NCBI GenBank assembly: GCA_019414545.1
Contig: DXLV01000055.1
Location: forward strand, 1 to 7,854
Reading direction: 5' to 3'
Source of the DNA: Collinsella sp.
GTDB lineage: Bacteria; Actinomycetota; Coriobacteriia; Coriobacteriales; Coriobacteriaceae
Length of the DNA: 7,854 nt
The notes below the pieces were generated by a model, which had not been told where the DNA came from, ran no database searches, and saw nothing but the letters and a program-made list of their open reading frames with translations. The position numbers were made by a program, and so were the translations under genes. Position 1 is the stretch's first letter. Each line of letters begins with the position of its first letter. This document shows positions 1 to 6,511 of this stretch, piece by piece.

Positions 1-1344
1 GTCGAAGAGGTGCTTGAACACCACGCTGCCGTGCAGGCCGTCGTGCTCGAACTCGTTGGTCACCCAGGCATGCGAGTTGCCCACGCGGCTGAGCGTATCA
101 AGCTGCAGGCCCGAATCCACGTACATGTCGTCGAAATACACCGCGGCCTGCAGGGGCACCTCGTTGCACGCCAGTCGCTGCGGGTCGTAGATCTTGTCCC
201 AGCTGGTGTCTTCCATCAGCAGGTCCATGGCGGGCTTGAAGGGCTTGAGCTCGGGCATCTGCTCGAACATCCACGGGAACATGGCCTCGCCGGTAAACAT
301 GAGCGGGCGCGCGAGGGTGTCGAACTCGGCGCGATGGGCCTTCTCCTCTGCTGCGGCCCAGCCAATGGGCATAGTGTCACCGTCGGCGTATATGAACTCC
401 TGCAGCGTCCAGTACAGCGGATTCGTGCGCGTGTTGGTGCGCTCGAAGGCGCGCATCAAAAAGTTGTCAGATACCGAGGCGTCGCAGGTCAGCGTGCCGT
501 CGCCATCAACAAAAGCGTGATCGATAATCCAATGCATGCGTTCAAAGCTCGGCTTCATGCCAAAGTCGCTGCCCATGAGCTGTAGGCGCTCGACCGTCAT
601 CGGCGAGCCGTCGGGCAGCACGGGCTTCTGTGCCTCGAGCGCATCGGCCAGGGCTGCCACGCGCTCGACGTCGGCGGGGTAGCGGTCGTAATACTGCTGC
701 GTCTTGGCGGCCATGCGCGGGAAGGTGTGCGCGTAGACCTCGCTGGCGCTCGCCGGCACGTGGGGGATGCCGCCGCAGGTAAAGCTCGCCGCCACGCCCT
801 CGGGGAAGAGCGACAGATAGCTCAGCGTCAAAAAGCCGCCGTAGCTCTGCCCGAGTGTGGCCCAGGGCTTGCCGCCAAAGCCCACCAGGCGCAGGTACTC
901 AAAATCGCGCACGATGGAGCTGGCGAGGTGGCGCTTGAGGAAGTCCGCCTGCGAGCGTGCGGCATCGGAGCCTTCCGCCTCGGCGCGATCGCCCAAGGCG
1001 GCAATCGTGCGCCCGTCAACACAGCTGCTGCGTCCGGTGCCGCGCTGGTCGGGAAGGACCACGCTTGTGGGCGACAGCGGACGCGGGCTCTCGCCGCCGG
1101 GGCCGCCCTGCAAAAACAGGAGCAGCGGCAGATCGTCGTTGATGCGGTCGGGCGCGCAAACCACGCGGTAGAAGAGCTTGATGCTCTCGGGCGCGCCGGC
1201 GATGGGTGCCGGCATAGCGCCGCGGCGCATGGTACTGCCGACGGCCAGGAGCATCGGCTCCAGGCCGCGCCAGTCAAGGGGGACGTCGATGCTGTGGTCC
1301 TCGACGTAAAGGCCGGGGACGTGGTACGAAGCGATGAGGGCCAT
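1..1344 (-). CDS. pip: Proline iminopeptidase-type alpha/beta hydrolase (peptidase family S33), 3' end cut by window edge
   Basis: The frame stays open from an ATG at 1344-1342 to position 1, giving 448 residues with no stop, so the C-terminus lies outside the window. It is a cytosolic-type alpha/beta hydrolase with no signal peptide or membrane segment. Visible motifs are the oxyanion-hole loop LQGGPGG (about residues 78-84), DQRGTGRS (99-106), and the nucleophile elbow GQSYGG with Ser167. Near the end, DDMYVD (about 402-407) and EHDGLH (His434) fit the acid and histidine of the triad. The combination LQGGPG, DQRGTGRS, GQSYGG and NEFEHDGLH matches the roughly 430-residue actinobacterial prolyl aminopeptidase subtype, which releases N-terminal proline from peptides. 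The start is supported by GGAAG six bases upstream. At 448 residues only a short tail should be missing. It is divergent from proA, so a role in proline supply is plausible. Substrate specificity cannot be read from sequence, and another S33 aminopeptidase is possible. Confidence 0.88.
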   Translation of the reverse strand, partial: MALIASYHVPGLYVEDHSIDVPLDWRGLEPMLLAVGSTMRRGAMPAPIAGAPESIKLFYRVVCAPDRINDDLPLLLFLQGGPGGESPRPLSPTSVVLPDQRGTGRSSCVDGRTIAALGDRAEAEGSDAARSQADFLKRHLASSIVRDFEYLRLVGFGGKPWATLGQSYGGFLTLSYLSLFPEGVAASFTCGGIPHVPASASEVYAHTFPRMAAKTQQYYDRYPADVERVAALADALEAQKPVLPDGSPMTVERLQLMGSDFGMKPSFERMHWIIDHAFVDGDGTLTCDASVSDNFLMRAFERTNTRTNPLYWTLQEFIYADGDTMPIGWAAAEEKAHRAEFDTLARPLMFTGEAMFPWMFEQMPELKPFKPAMDLLMEDTSWDKIYDPQRLACNEVPLQAAVYFDDMYVDSGLQLDTLSRVGNSHAWVTNEFEHDGLHGSVVFKHLFD

Positions 1345-1382
1345 GTGAGTCTTCCGTTCGTTGCGGTGTTTCGGGTTGACCA

Positions 1383-1413
1383 ATTCTACCGCCGCGGGCG
1401 AGGCCATGCGCAA
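1383..1413 (-). promoter_or_regulatory. Tentative promoter for the minus-strand peptidase gene
   Basis: On the minus strand, TAGAAT (plus 1388-1383) matches the -10 consensus at five of six bases and lies about 40 nt upstream of the peptidase ATG. The -35 side is weak: TTGCGC (plus 1413-1408) is 19 nt away. The 112-nt gap must also hold the proA promoter. A TTGACC at 1376-1381 on the plus strand could be its -35, but no good -10 follows at normal spacing. Confidence 0.3.
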
Positions 1414-1456
1414 ATCGGCTACCATGGTTGCAAACTTCTAGGAGAAAGGGCCGCCC

Positions 1457-2743
1457 ATGTCGGTCGATATAGCCACGTATGTCCACGATCTTGCCGTTGC
1501 CGCCAAGGCAGCGTCGGCCTCGCTTGCCACGGCGAGCGATGAGCAGCGTCAGGAGGCCGTGCGCGCCATGGCCGCGGCGCTGCGCGATGGCGTCGATTCC
1601 ATCGTTGCCGCCAACGAGCTCGATATGTCCGCCGCGCGCGATGCGGGTACCTCGGCCGGACTGCTCGATCGCCTGCTGCTGACGCCCGAGCGCGTCGAGG
1701 GCATGGCCGCCGGCCTGGAAAAGCTCGCCGAGCTGCCCGATCCCGTGGGCCGCGTGCTCGACCACCGCGTGCTTGCAAGCGGCGTGGACCTGACCCGCGT
1801 GAGTGTGCCGCTGGGCCTGGTCGCTATGGTCTACGAGGCGCGCCCCAACGTGACGGCCGACGCCGCAGGCATCTGCATCCGTACCGGCAACGCCTGCATT
1901 CTGCGCGGCGGCTCGCTGGCCTATCACTCGTGTGCCATGATCGCCGAGCTGCTGGCCGATGCGCTCGAGGCCAAGGGCTTCCCGCGCGAGGCTGTGTCGA
2001 TGATTGAGTCCACCGACCGCGAGGCCACTGGCGAGCTCATGAAGCTCCGCGGCATCGTTGATGTGCTCATTCCACGTGGCGGTGCAGGCCTGATCCAGCG
2101 CTGCGTGCGCGAGTCGCTCGTGCCGGTGATCGAGACGGGTACGGGCAACTGCCACATCTACGTGCATGAATCCGCCGACTTTGATAAGGCACTCAACATT
2201 ATCGTTAATGCCAAGACCCAGCGCGTAGGCGTGTGCAATGCCGCCGAGTCGCTGCTGGTCGACCGTGCTGTGGCCGATGCGTTTTTGCCTGCGGTCGTTG
2301 CCGTGCTGCACGACCACGGCGTGCTCATTCACGGCGACGATGCCACGTGCGCCGCGTGCGCCGACGCCGGCTTTGTAGAGGGCGATGACTACGTCGCCGC
2401 GACTGAGGAGGACTGGGGTCGCGAGTACCTGGCGCTCGAGATGAGCGTGAAGGTCGTGGCAAACGAGGACGAGGCCATCGCACACATCAACCGCTACGGC
2501 ACGATGCACTCCGAGGCCATCGTTGCCGAGGACACGGATGCTTGCGAGCGCTTCCTGGATGCGGTCGATGCCTCGGCCGTGTACGCCAACGCCAGCACGC
2601 GCTTCACCGACGGCGGCGAGTTTGGCCTGGGCGCCGAGATCGGCATCTCGACCCAAAAGCTCCACGCCCGTGGCCCCTTTGCCGCCGAGGCCCTCACCAC
2701 CTACAAATACAAGCTCCGCGGCACCGGCCAGGTCCGTCCCTAA
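1457..2743 (+). CDS. proA: Gamma-glutamyl phosphate reductase (glutamate-5-semialdehyde dehydrogenase)
   Basis: This 428-residue protein is the NADPH-dependent second step of proline biosynthesis. It reduces gamma-glutamyl phosphate, made by ProB, to glutamate-5-semialdehyde, which cyclises and is reduced by ProC. The length is normal for ProA. Signature blocks of the aldehyde dehydrogenase superfamily are all present: the cofactor-binding YEARPNVTADAAG and RTGNACILRGG region (about 128-155), PVIETGTGNCH in mid-protein, and the catalytic-cysteine block NAKTQRVGVCNAAESLLV with Cys260. The C-terminal block contains FTDGGEFGLGAEIGIST. The ATG is preceded by AGGAGAAAGGG, a usable ribosome site. 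No proB is adjacent: the upstream neighbour is the divergent peptidase and the downstream neighbour is convergent, so proA is a single-gene transcript that ends 14 nt before a strong palindrome. The Val at position 257, in QRVGVCN, stands where I would expect Pro. All other key residues look intact. Confidence 0.96.
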   Translation: MSVDIATYVHDLAVAAKAASASLATASDEQRQEAVRAMAAALRDGVDSIVAANELDMSAARDAGTSAGLLDRLLLTPERVEGMAAGLEKLAELPDPVGRVLDHRVLASGVDLTRVSVPLGLVAMVYEARPNVTADAAGICIRTGNACILRGGSLAYHSCAMIAELLADALEAKGFPREAVSMIESTDREATGELMKLRGIVDVLIPRGGAGLIQRCVRESLVPVIETGTGNCHIYVHESADFDKALNIIVNAKTQRVGVCNAAESLLVDRAVADAFLPAVVAVLHDHGVLIHGDDATCAACADAGFVEGDDYVAATEEDWGREYLALEMSVKVVANEDEAIAHINRYGTMHSEAIVAEDTDACERFLDAVDASAVYANASTRFTDGGEFGLGAEIGISTQKLHARGPFAAEALTTYKYKLRGTGQVRP

Positions 2744-2757
2744 CGCCCGCGCAAACA

Positions 2758-2798
2758 AAAACCACCACAAAGGTGCCTGTCCCCTTTGTGGTGGTTTT
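2758..2798. terminator. Bidirectional terminator-like palindrome, repeat copy 1
   Basis: AAAACCACCACAAAGG (2758-2773) and its exact reverse complement (2783-2798) form a perfect 16-bp stem around the 9-nt loop TGCCTGTCC. One arm ends in a T-run on each strand, so it can terminate both proA (stop 14 nt upstream) and the convergent HD-domain gene. The last bases of the palindrome overlap the HD gene's TAA stop (2797-2799). An almost identical copy lies at 3469-3509. The function is inferred from structure and position. Confidence 0.8.
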
Positions 2799-3414
2799 AG
2801 GTGGCGTTGACGGTTAGGCCTGGAAGGTATCTCGGTCGGGGGGCGAAGGACTGCATGGCCGCGATGGTGCGGTCAAAGAGCTCGGGGAGCTCCCAGCCCA
2901 ACATCTCGGCGCCCTGCGAAATCACGTCGCGCGAGCAGCCGGCGGCAAAGCGTTTGTCCTTGAACTTCTTCTTGAGCGACTTGGTCGTAAAGTCCATAAC
3001 GCTCTTGCTCGGGCGCATGATGACGGCAGCGCCGATCAGGCCGGTGAGCTCATCGCAGGCAAACAGGATCTTTTCCATCTGCAGCTCGGGCTTGGGTAGT
3101 GAGGTGTTGAAGTCCGACGTGTGCGTCTGGATGGCGCGAATGAGCTCGGGAGACGCACCTTCGCCCTCAAGAATCTCGGCAGCATAGATGGTGTGGTTAA
3201 TGGGGTCGTCCTCATGCTCCTCCCAATCCAGGTCGTGCAGCAGACCGACGATGCCCCAAAACTCCTCGTTCTCGGGGTCGAACTCGCGCGCAAAGTAGCG
3301 CATAGTGCCCTCGACCGTCTCGCCATGGGTGATATGGAACGGGTCCTTGTTGTGCTCATTGAGCAGTTCGAACGCGCGGTCGCGGGTGATTCCGGCGGTA
3401 AGCGGCTCTGCCAT
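2797..3414 (-). CDS. HD-domain metal-dependent phosphohydrolase-like protein
   Basis: This protein has 205 residues, and its ATG at 3414 follows AAGGAG with an ideal six-base gap. The HD superfamily ligand pattern is visible: His30 in HITHGE, the HD pair His60-Asp61 in GLLHDLDWE, His74, His98 in QTHTS, and Asp121 in CDELTGL. Together these fit a divalent-metal site of the HDIG type. Known relatives hydrolyse phosphomonoesters, nucleotides or cyclic dinucleotides, but nothing here fixes the substrate, and no sensor, synthetase or membrane domain is attached. The single HD domain fills roughly residues 15-135. The C-terminal helical part (about 135-205) contains the basic stretch KSLKKKFKDKR. 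The gene is a single unit between two nearly identical palindromes. Its TAA stop overlaps the edge of one of them, so the last residues may have been shaped by that repeat. I infer a soluble cytosolic enzyme of unknown physiological role. Confidence 0.88.
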   Translation of the reverse strand: MAEPLTAGITRDRAFELLNEHNKDPFHITHGETVEGTMRYFAREFDPENEEFWGIVGLLHDLDWEEHEDDPINHTIYAAEILEGEGASPELIRAIQTHTSDFNTSLPKPELQMEKILFACDELTGLIGAAVIMRPSKSVMDFTTKSLKKKFKDKRFAAGCSRDVISQGAEMLGWELPELFDRTIAAMQSFAPRPRYLPGLTVNAT

Positions 3415-3452
3415 AAGAGACTCCTTGTGCTCGTGGGTATCGATAAGAATGA

Positions 3453-3481
3453 ATACTACTAGAACAAGAAAACCACCACAA
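3453..3481 (-). promoter_or_regulatory. Tentative promoter of the HD-domain gene, -35 inside the repeat
   Basis: Read on the minus strand, TTGTGG (plus 3481-3476) is followed after 17 nt by TAGTAT (plus 3458-3453), which sits about 40 nt upstream of the ATG. Both boxes are imperfect. If the reading is right, the palindrome ending carD transcription also supplies the -35 element of the next gene. An alternative -35, TTGTTC (plus 3467-3462), lacks a good partner. Confidence 0.25.
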
Positions 3482-3509
3482 AGGTGCCTGTTCCCTTTGT
3501 GGTGGTTTT
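3469..3509. terminator. Terminator-like palindrome, repeat copy 2, downstream of carD
   Basis: This has the same 16-bp perfect stem as 2758-2798: AAAACCACCACAAAGG at 3469-3484 and its complement at 3494-3509. The 9-nt loop is TGCCTGTTC, differing by one base from copy 1. It lies 13 nt past the carD stop, in the direction of carD transcription, with T-runs on both strands. It separates carD from the HD-domain gene. It can act as a terminator, and its repetition marks it as a member of a dispersed repeat family. Confidence 0.78.
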
Positions 3510-3522
3510 TGGCGCGGATGGG

Positions 3523-4008
3523 TTAGTTGAGGGCGGCTTGGGCTAGGCGGGCTTCGGCGGCCTCCTCGGTGACGCCAAGGGCCACGGCGAACTCCTCGAT
3601 GGAGCGGCGTTTGGCCTCCTTGAGTACGCGCATGTAGTAGGAGCTGGGTTTTTTATCAGCTTCCTCGGCCTGGCGAATGCGGTGCATCATGGTCTTTGCC
3701 ACGCGGACCGTCTCGGGCGCGCCCAGCTTGAGCTGCTGCTTAAAGTGTGTCTCCTCAAGCGAGCTGTTGCGCTCGGTAAAGGTGTCGCACTCCAGCTCGT
3801 CATAGTGGCTCAGCAGGTGCTCGGCATCTTGCTGAGAGATGGCGGCGTGCAGACGGTCGGCCTGCGCCACGGGGTACATGAGGATCGTCTGCGCATGTCC
3901 CTGCTTGGTCTCGAGCAGCAGCATGGGCTGCGGTGTGTCGTCCCTAAAACCGACGACGGTGCAGACTCCCTGGCCCGGATGAATGACGTGTTGACCGATT
4001 GAGAACAT
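3523..4008 (-). CDS. carD: CarD/CdnL-family transcriptional regulator
   Basis: This 161-residue protein starts at an ATG preceded by GGAGG four bases upstream. The N-terminus, MFSIGQHVIHPGQGVCTVVG, is the hallmark of the CarD_CdnL_TRCF RNA polymerase-interacting domain, spanning about residues 1-55. In characterised relatives this Tudor-like domain binds the RNAP beta subunit. The rest is helical and charged (about 60-155) and includes KPSSYYMRVLKEAKRRSIEEF, fitting the C-terminal DNA-contacting helical bundle. Family members stabilise the open promoter complex, notably at rRNA promoters. No tryptophan occurs anywhere in this protein, so the Trp that wedges at the -10 upstream edge in mycobacterial CarD is missing. 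Either another residue does that job or this is a divergent paralogue. It is a single gene divergent from argS and ends at the repeat palindrome. The family call is secure. The exact role (CarD/CdnL orthologue or paralogue) is less so. Confidence 0.9.
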   Translation of the reverse strand: MFSIGQHVIHPGQGVCTVVGFRDDTPQPMLLLETKQGHAQTILMYPVAQADRLHAAISQQDAEHLLSHYDELECDTFTERNSSLEETHFKQQLKLGAPETVRVAKTMMHRIRQAEEADKKPSSYYMRVLKEAKRRSIEEFAVALGVTEEAAEARLAQAALN

Positions 4009-4159
4009 GCTACCTCCAACTTATACGAATTTACGTATGTCTAGAATAACACGCTGACGTGCGCAAACCCGTACTTTATGCAGGAAAAGCACACAACTCT
4101 GATAGGTAAGAGTATTCGATAACAGACGCAGCTCATTCACACCTTTATGCATTTTCAAC

Positions 4160-4178
4160 GCCTGCATAATCTGCAGGC
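4160..4178. repeat. 7-bp inverted repeat in the carD-argS gap
   Basis: GCCTGCA (4160-4166) and TGCAGGC (4172-4178) are perfect complements around TAATC. No T-run follows on either strand, so an intrinsic terminator is unlikely. An operator or a small RNA hairpin fits better. It lies about 100 nt upstream of the putative argS promoter and about 150 nt upstream of carD. Confidence 0.45.
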
Positions 4179-4254
4179 AGACCGGCATCTTTGAGTGACT
4201 CCATACAAGCTGTAGTCATTTTTGTGCATATGCAATATCTATTAGCTTTACCCT

Positions 4255-4283
4255 GCGACAGTGCCCGTCGCTTGTGATAGAGT
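4255..4283 (+). promoter_or_regulatory. Probable argS promoter
   Basis: GCGACA (4255-4260, four of six matches to the -35 consensus) is followed after exactly 17 nt by TAGAGT (4278-4283, four of six matches to the -10). Transcription would begin near 4290, leaving a leader of about 60 nt before the argS ATG. TACAAA at 4286-4291 preceded by TGC is a weaker alternative -10. Confidence 0.45.
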
Positions 4284-4350
4284 GCTACAAACTCTGGCTT
4301 TTGCCCTACGAGTGACCAAGAGCTCGGGGGCTTTAACACAAGGAGGATCT

Positions 4351-6204
4351 ATGCCCGAGAAGATTGAAGAGCTGGTACGCGCTGCGCTTGCTGCGGCCCA
4401 GGAGGCCGGCGACCTTTCCGCATTTGAACTTGACGATTGCGCTATCGAGCGACCGGCTGACACTTCTCATGGCGAGTGGACCTCTACCATGGCCCTGAAG
4501 TCCGCCAAGCTGGCCCACTGCGCCCCGCGCAAGATCGCCGAGGCCATCGTTGCCCATATGCCCGAGGACCCCGCGATCGAGAAGGTCGAGATCGCAGGCC
4601 CCGGCTTCATCAACTTCTACCTCTCCGTTGCCGTCAAGAATGCCATCTTTGGCGAGGCTCGCGAGAAGGGTATGGACTTCGCTAAGTCCAACGTCGGTGG
4701 TGGCCTGAAGACCCAGGTCGAGTTCGTTTCCGCTAACCCCGTCGGCCCCATGCACATCGGCCACGGCCGCTGGGCCGCGCTGGGCGACTCACTCTGCCGT
4801 GTTATGGACCACGCCGGTTACGACATCCAGCGTGAGTTCTACATCAACGACCACGGCTCTCAGATGAACACCTTCGGCAACTCCATCAGCACGCGCTATA
4901 TGCAGCTTGCCGACATCATCGCCAAGCAGGGCGTGGATATCGACGAGGCTCACAAGCTGCTGATTGCCGACCGCGACGCCTTCGTTGCCGACGAGAATGA
5001 CGAGCATCCCGAGACTCATCCGTACCAGGATAACTTTGCCGAGACCCTTGGCAAGGACTCCTATGGCGGCGACTACATCATCGACGAGGCCGCCGAGTTC
5101 TGGCGCACTGACGGCGATAAGTGGGTCAACGCCGATCCTCAGGAGCGTATGGAGAGCTTCCGCGAGCGCGGCTATGTAAAGATGGTTGACAACATGCGCG
5201 ACCTTTGCCATGCCGTTAACTGCGACTTCGATCGTTGGTTCTCCGAGCGCTCACTGTATGTGAAGGACACTGAGGGCGAGACCGCCGGCACCTCCGCCGT
5301 CGACCGCGCTTTTGAGAAGCTCGACAAGATGGGCTACCTCTACACCAAGGACGGCGCCCTGTGGTTCCGCTCCACCGACCTGGGCGATGACAAGGACCGC
5401 GTCCTGATCAAGTCCGACGGCGAGTACACCTACTTCGCCTCCGACGTTGCCTATCACTGGGATAAGTTCCAGCGCGTCGACCACGTCATCGACATCTGGG
5501 GTGCCGACCACCACGGCTACATCGAGCGCGTCCGCTGCGTCTGCGACGCTCTTGGCTATCCCGGCAAGTTTGAGGTTCTGCTGGGCCAGCTCGTCAACCT
5601 GCTGCGCAACGGCAAGCCCGTCCGTATGTCCAAGCGCAAGGGCACCATGGTGACCCTGCAGGAGCTCGTCGACGAGGTCGGTTCCGACGCCGCCCGCTAC
5701 ACGCTCATCTCCAAGAGCTCCAACCAGATGGTCGACTTCGATATTGAGGCCGTTAAGAAGCGCGACAACTCCAACCCGGTCTATTACGTGCAGTATGCTC
5801 ACGCCCGCGTGTGCTCCATCCTGCGCCGTGCCGCCGACGTTACGCCCGAGCAGGCTGACGAGATGGGCATGAAGGCCGTCGCCGCCAAGGCCATCGGTGA
5901 GAACGTTGATTACTCGCTGCTGACCGACCCGACCGAGCTCGCCCTTTCGCGTAAGCTCAACGAGCTCACCGACCTCATCGCCAGCTGCGCTCGCGACCGC
6001 GCCCCGTTCCGTCTGACGCACTTTGCTGAGGAACTCGCCGGCGACTTCCACAGCTTCTACGCTGCCTGCCAGGTTCTGCCGAGCGAGGGCCGTCCCGTCG
6101 ACCCCGAGCTTTCGCGTGCCCGTCTGGCCGCTTGCGACGCCGTCCGCGTGACGCTCGCCCTGGTGCTCACCCTTGTTGGTGTCTCCGCTCCCGAGCAGAT
6201 GTAA
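4351..6204 (+). CDS. argS: Arginyl-tRNA synthetase
   Basis: This is a class I aminoacyl-tRNA synthetase that charges tRNA-Arg in the cytosol. I place the start at ATG 4351, four bases after a perfect AGGAGG, giving 617 residues. The open frame continues 30 codons further upstream to a GTG at 4261, but that stretch overlaps the putative promoter and has no ribosome site. Domains in order: N-terminal Add-1-like domain (about 1-110); Rossmann catalytic core starting EFVSANPVGPMHIGHG, with the HIGH motif at 135-138; the INDHGSQ block; MSKRKG at 426-431 as the KMSKS loop; and the DALR anticodon-binding domain opening with YYVQYAHAR (478-486). Residues 184-237, between STRY and YGGDYI, form an acidic stretch longer than I expect for this family and explain the above-average length. 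Codon use is strongly biased (AAG, GAG, TCC, GTC), as in highly expressed genes. It is monocistronic, with its own promoter and terminator. Confidence 0.97.
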   Translation: MPEKIEELVRAALAAAQEAGDLSAFELDDCAIERPADTSHGEWTSTMALKSAKLAHCAPRKIAEAIVAHMPEDPAIEKVEIAGPGFINFYLSVAVKNAIFGEAREKGMDFAKSNVGGGLKTQVEFVSANPVGPMHIGHGRWAALGDSLCRVMDHAGYDIQREFYINDHGSQMNTFGNSISTRYMQLADIIAKQGVDIDEAHKLLIADRDAFVADENDEHPETHPYQDNFAETLGKDSYGGDYIIDEAAEFWRTDGDKWVNADPQERMESFRERGYVKMVDNMRDLCHAVNCDFDRWFSERSLYVKDTEGETAGTSAVDRAFEKLDKMGYLYTKDGALWFRSTDLGDDKDRVLIKSDGEYTYFASDVAYHWDKFQRVDHVIDIWGADHHGYIERVRCVCDALGYPGKFEVLLGQLVNLLRNGKPVRMSKRKGTMVTLQELVDEVGSDAARYTLISKSSNQMVDFDIEAVKKRDNSNPVYYVQYAHARVCSILRRAADVTPEQADEMGMKAVAAKAIGENVDYSLLTDPTELALSRKLNELTDLIASCARDRAPFRLTHFAEELAGDFHSFYAACQVLPSEGRPVDPELSRARLAACDAVRVTLALVLTLVGVSAPEQM

Positions 6205-6250
6205 GCTACGGGTCATTTGACCGCGCAAGTTTGGTTTAACTGAGGCCTAT

Positions 6251-6283
6251 AAGCCCGATCTCCCACGGAGGTCGGGCTTTTTT
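6251..6283 (+). terminator. Rho-independent terminator of argS
   Basis: AAGCCCGA (6251-6258) pairs with TCGGGCTT (6272-6279). The stem continues inward through one G-T wobble to 6263/6267, giving 13 bp with a CAC loop, and a run of six T residues follows (6278-6283). It starts 46 nt after the argS stop. It is a textbook intrinsic terminator that isolates argS from the downstream gene. Confidence 0.92.
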
Positions 6284-6328
6284 CGCAAACGCCGACGTAT
6301 TGATGAATTTGGAGCTGCTAGAAATACG

Positions 6329-6478
6329 AAACTATGCCGGTTTACTACGATGAATTGAGGAATTCTAACCACGCCGGCTTTTTGCTAAAAAGTGCAAGGC
6401 ATCTACCTGCGGTTTTAGTTCAACAAGTTTCGGAGTGGTCGCGGTTGAGCGATTCATCGTAGTAAACCGCCATAGTTT
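6329..6478. repeat. 150-nt imperfect inverted repeat (MITE-like element or structured RNA)
   Basis: Arm 6329-6355 and arm 6452-6478 are 27-nt reverse complements with a single mismatch at 6337/6470. Each arm carries CATAGTTT or AAACTATG at its outer end and the GTAGTAAACC motif within. Symmetry continues inside: 6368-6377 pairs with 6430-6439 at nine of ten positions, separated from the outer stem by two 12-nt sides of equal length. CTAAAA (6385-6390) pairs with TTTTAG (6413-6418). The whole element can therefore fold into one long nested hairpin. It contains no coding frame worth calling. No clear target-site duplication was seen at its edges. It lies between the argS terminator and the next promoter. 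A non-autonomous mobile element is the first guess, and an expressed structured RNA is the alternative. Confidence 0.75.
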
Positions 6479-6511
6479 TGGCGGAGGCAGTCAGATTTGT
6501 GGGTGGCAAAC

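Larger units (their letters stand above)
4009..4350. other. Divergent carD-argS intergenic region with small inverted repeats
   Basis: These 342 nt contain no credible gene, and base composition is visibly more A/T-rich than the flanking genes. Three symmetric sites stand out: ATACG/CGTAT at 4023-4027 and 4034-4038, just upstream of the carD ribosome site; GCCTGCA/TGCAGGC at 4160-4166 and 4172-4178 around a 5-nt loop; and the perfect 10-bp palindrome TGCATATGCA at 4225-4234. They could be operators. A T-box leader, common for synthetase genes in Gram-positives, was sought and its conserved TGGNACC core is not present. No well-spaced carD promoter could be assigned. Confidence 0.5.

Noticed and set aside
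727..1542. 271-codon plus-strand frame opposite the peptidase gene
   Set aside because: It is antisense to the GGPG and GQSYGG motifs of an intact S33 hydrolase and runs into the start of proA.
1274..2770. 498-codon open frame on the minus strand opposite proA
   Set aside because: It lies antisense across a complete proA with all its motifs. Its composition (His/Gly/Val/Ala-rich, no motif) is typical of the antisense frame of GC-rich genes.
2758..3509. CRISPR-like array from the repeated palindromes
   Set aside because: There are only two copies, separated by a whole gene, and they are perfect terminator-like palindromes. There is no regular spacing and no cas gene.
4145..4339. 64-codon minus-strand frame in the carD-argS gap
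   Set aside because: It has no convincing ribosome site or motif and covers the argS promoter region. It is most likely chance.
4261..4350. 30-codon upstream extension of ArgS from a GTG
   Set aside because: It overlaps the putative promoter and has no ribosome site. The ATG at 4351 has a perfect AGGAGG four bases upstream and a normal ArgS N-terminus.
4284..4350. T-box or other riboswitch in the argS leader
   Set aside because: The leader is only about 60 nt, and neither the T-box TGGNACC core nor an antiterminator-like structure is present.
5251..6228. 325-codon open frame on the minus strand opposite argS
   Set aside because: It is antisense to the KMSKS and anticodon-binding parts of argS, has repetitive Val/Gly/Asp composition and no recognisable domain, and runs through the argS stop.
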